Shown here: one piece after another, positions 7,324 through 7,979 of the stretch | Layout: each line of letters begins with the position of its first letter | Position numbering within the stretch: position 1 is the stretch's first letter | From: an uncultured Simplicispira sp. | GTDB lineage: Bacteria; Pseudomonadota; Gammaproteobacteria; Burkholderiales; Burkholderiaceae_C | Direction: 5' to 3' | Assembly (NCBI GenBank): GCA_903882725.1 | Contig: CAIRYF010000315.1 | Coordinates: 1 to 7,979, forward strand | DNA: 7,979 nucleotides | Program-made: the position numbers and the translations under genes | The notes under the pieces: generated by a model | Databases searched by the model: none | What the model was told of the DNA's origin: nothing | Seen by the model: only the letters and a program-made list of their open reading frames with translations

Positions 7324-7440
7324 ATGACACAAATTTTTACGACAGAAGGACAAAAAAGCAGCCCGTCCAAGCGGTGCCGCCCGCGCCCTCATTGCCAACT
7401 GCTCTTGCCTACCGTCTACAGACGGCTTTCCCCGCTCTAA
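7324..7440 (+). CDS. Possible small ORF (38 residues) upstream of hemL; function unknown
   Basis: ATG at 7324 to TAA at 7438-7440 encodes a basic, Arg/Lys/Pro-rich peptide starting [16 protein letters not shown] and ending in VYRRLSPL. It resembles no family I recognise and has no membrane segment. What supports it is a good Shine-Dalgarno, GGAG at 7312-7315, 8 bases before the ATG, in a stretch with no other gene. Its stop lies 14 bases before the proposed hemL ATG, which has no Shine-Dalgarno of its own. It could therefore be a leader peptide or translational coupler for hemL. It could equally be a chance ORF: the hemL frame is also open through this region, and 38 codons prove little in this GC range. 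Confidence 0.3.
   Translation: MTQIFTTEGQKSSPSKRCRPRPHCQLLLPTVYRRLSPL
7412..7425 (+). repeat. Short perfect inverted repeat before hemL
   Basis: CCGTCTACAGACGG is a 6-base inverted repeat with a 2-base centre. As RNA it would more realistically fold with a 5-base stem and a TACA loop. It lies inside the end of the small ORF, 21 bases before the T8 run (7447-7454) that abuts the hemL ATG. That distance is too long for a standard intrinsic terminator. It may be a leader structure or have no function. Confidence 0.35.
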
Positions 7441-7454
7441 CGCCTCTTTTTTTT

Positions 7455-7979
7455 ATGACTTCCCACACTGACAACAACGACCGCCGCGCCTCCAACAACC
7501 ACAACCACAACCACAACGATAACGACAACAACCTTGGTCTGTTCAACCGCGCCAAAGCCGTCATCCCTGGTGGCGTCAATTCGCCGGTGCGTGCATTCAA
7601 GGCCGTCGGTGGCACGCCGCGTTTTATTCAGCGCGCTCAAGGCGCATATATGTGGGACGCCAACGGCCAGCGCTACATCGACTACATCGGCTCTTGGGGG
7701 CCGATGATTTTGGGCCATGGCCACCCTGCCGTACTCCAAGCGGTGCAAAAAGCTGCGCTCGAAGGCTTCTCATTTGGGGCTCCCACCGCGCGCGAGGTGG
7801 AGCTGGCCGAAGCCATCATCGCCTTGGTGCCGTCGATTGAGATGGTGCGCTTGGTCAGCTCGGGCACCGAAGCTGGTATGAGCGCCATTCGCCTAGCGCG
7901 CGGTGCCACTGGGCGCAACAAAATCATCAAATTTGAAGGCTGCTACCACGGCCATGCCGACGCCTTGCTGGTCAAAGCC
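7455..7979 (+). CDS. hemL: Glutamate-1-semialdehyde 2,1-aminomutase, 5' part
   Basis: The first 175 codons of a PLP enzyme (EC 5.4.3.8) that converts glutamate-1-semialdehyde to 5-aminolevulinate in the C5 route to tetrapyrroles, in the cytosol. Diagnostic stretches are [20 protein letters not shown] (about 37-56), [18 protein letters not shown], the phosphate-binding [20 protein letters not shown], and [17 protein letters not shown]. The PLP lysine is expected beyond the window edge. Residues 1-26 before [14 protein letters not shown] are an extra low-complexity Asn/His/Asp tail not typical of the family. The start is uncertain: no Shine-Dalgarno precedes 7455, only a T8 run, and the same frame stays open upstream to an in-frame TAG at 7218. 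That leaves GTG 7374, TTG 7392 and ATG 7236 as formal alternatives. ATG 7455 is preferred because the upstream codons show nothing recognisable. Confidence 0.95.
   Translation, partial: MTSHTDNNDRRASNNHNHNHNDNDNNLGLFNRAKAVIPGGVNSPVRAFKAVGGTPRFIQRAQGAYMWDANGQRYIDYIGSWGPMILGHGHPAVLQAVQKAALEGFSFGAPTAREVELAEAIIALVPSIEMVRLVSSGTEAGMSAIRLARGATGRNKIIKFEGCYHGHADALLVKA
7494..7532 (+). repeat. Degenerate 6-base repeat (AACCAC/AACGAY) encoding Asn-His and Asn-Asp
   Basis: Starting at 7497 there are three exact AACCAC units, then AACGAT, AACGAC and AACAAC, all in the hemL frame. They encode residues 14-26 as alternating Asn with His, then Asp. The repeat probably grew by slippage at the start of hemL; six-base steps preserve the frame. 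Confidence 0.85.

Larger units (their letters stand above)
7136..7454. other. Divergent intergenic region between pilG and hemL
   Basis: This 319-base stretch must hold the promoters for both the pil operon (minus) and hemL (plus). It is comparatively AT-rich near 7190-7220. Weak -10-like hexamers occur there in both directions (TCTAAT at 7210-7215 plus; TAAAAT at 7219-7214 minus), but I find no convincing -35 partner at 16-18 bases, so no promoter is called. The hemL-proximal half contains the small ORF, a short inverted repeat and a T8 run. No tRNA, rubredoxin gene or other known gene is visible in it. Confidence 0.7.

Noticed and set aside
7192..7398. 68-codon minus-strand ORF in the intergenic region
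   Set aside because: It starts with TTG, has no Shine-Dalgarno, shows no family features, and would overlap the likely promoter region of pilG.
7136..7454. Possible rubredoxin gene between hemL and pilG, as I would expect in some related bacteria
   Set aside because: No paired Cys-x-x-Cys motifs or rubredoxin-like sequence appear in any frame of this region.

Overview
The window looks like chromosomal DNA of a betaproteobacterium, probably a member or relative of the Comamonadaceae. This is inferred from the general GC-rich coding style, the gene order (a type IV pilus chemotaxis operon next to a divergent hemL) and the look of the proteins; no ribosomal or other marker gene is present to prove it. 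It holds five minus-strand genes of a Pil-Chp (twitching motility, surface sensing) chemosensory operon and the 5' part of one plus-strand metabolic gene.

Reading in the direction of transcription, the minus-strand operon starts at about 7135 and runs pilG (single-domain response regulator), pilH (second response regulator), pilI (CheW-like adaptor), pilJ (methyl-accepting transducer) and chpA/pilL (giant CheA-type hybrid kinase). chpA leaves the window at base 1 after 1153 codons, so its kinase core is not visible. Gaps are 14, 21, 20 and 51 bases, so one transcript is likely. No pilK (CheR-type methyltransferase) lies between pilJ and chpA, unlike the Pseudomonas arrangement. In the expected pathway PilJ senses the surface or pilin through its periplasmic part, PilI couples it to ChpA, ChpA autophosphorylates and moves phosphate through its HPt domains to PilG and PilH, and these set the balance of pilus extension and retraction.

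The region 7136-7454 is a 319-base divergent intergenic region. It contains a small SD-preceded ORF (7324-7440), a short hairpin and a T8 run directly before the hemL start. hemL (7455 to the window end) encodes glutamate-1-semialdehyde 2,1-aminomutase of the C5 tetrapyrrole pathway. It carries an unusual Asn/His/Asp-rich N-terminal repeat and has no visible Shine-Dalgarno sequence.

The most interesting observation is an uninterrupted run of 11 C (coding strand) in chpA at 1430-1440. It sits in a proline linker just before the HPt domain with His726. Adding or losing one base gives a stop codon before that histidine in either case, which is what a phase-variation switch for twitching would look like. 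Other points of note are a TolA-like Ala/Glu-rich segment of about 170 residues in ChpA with internal DNA repeats, an acidic cytoplasmic N-terminal extension of about 90 residues on PilJ, and a marked drop in GC content over pilG and pilH.
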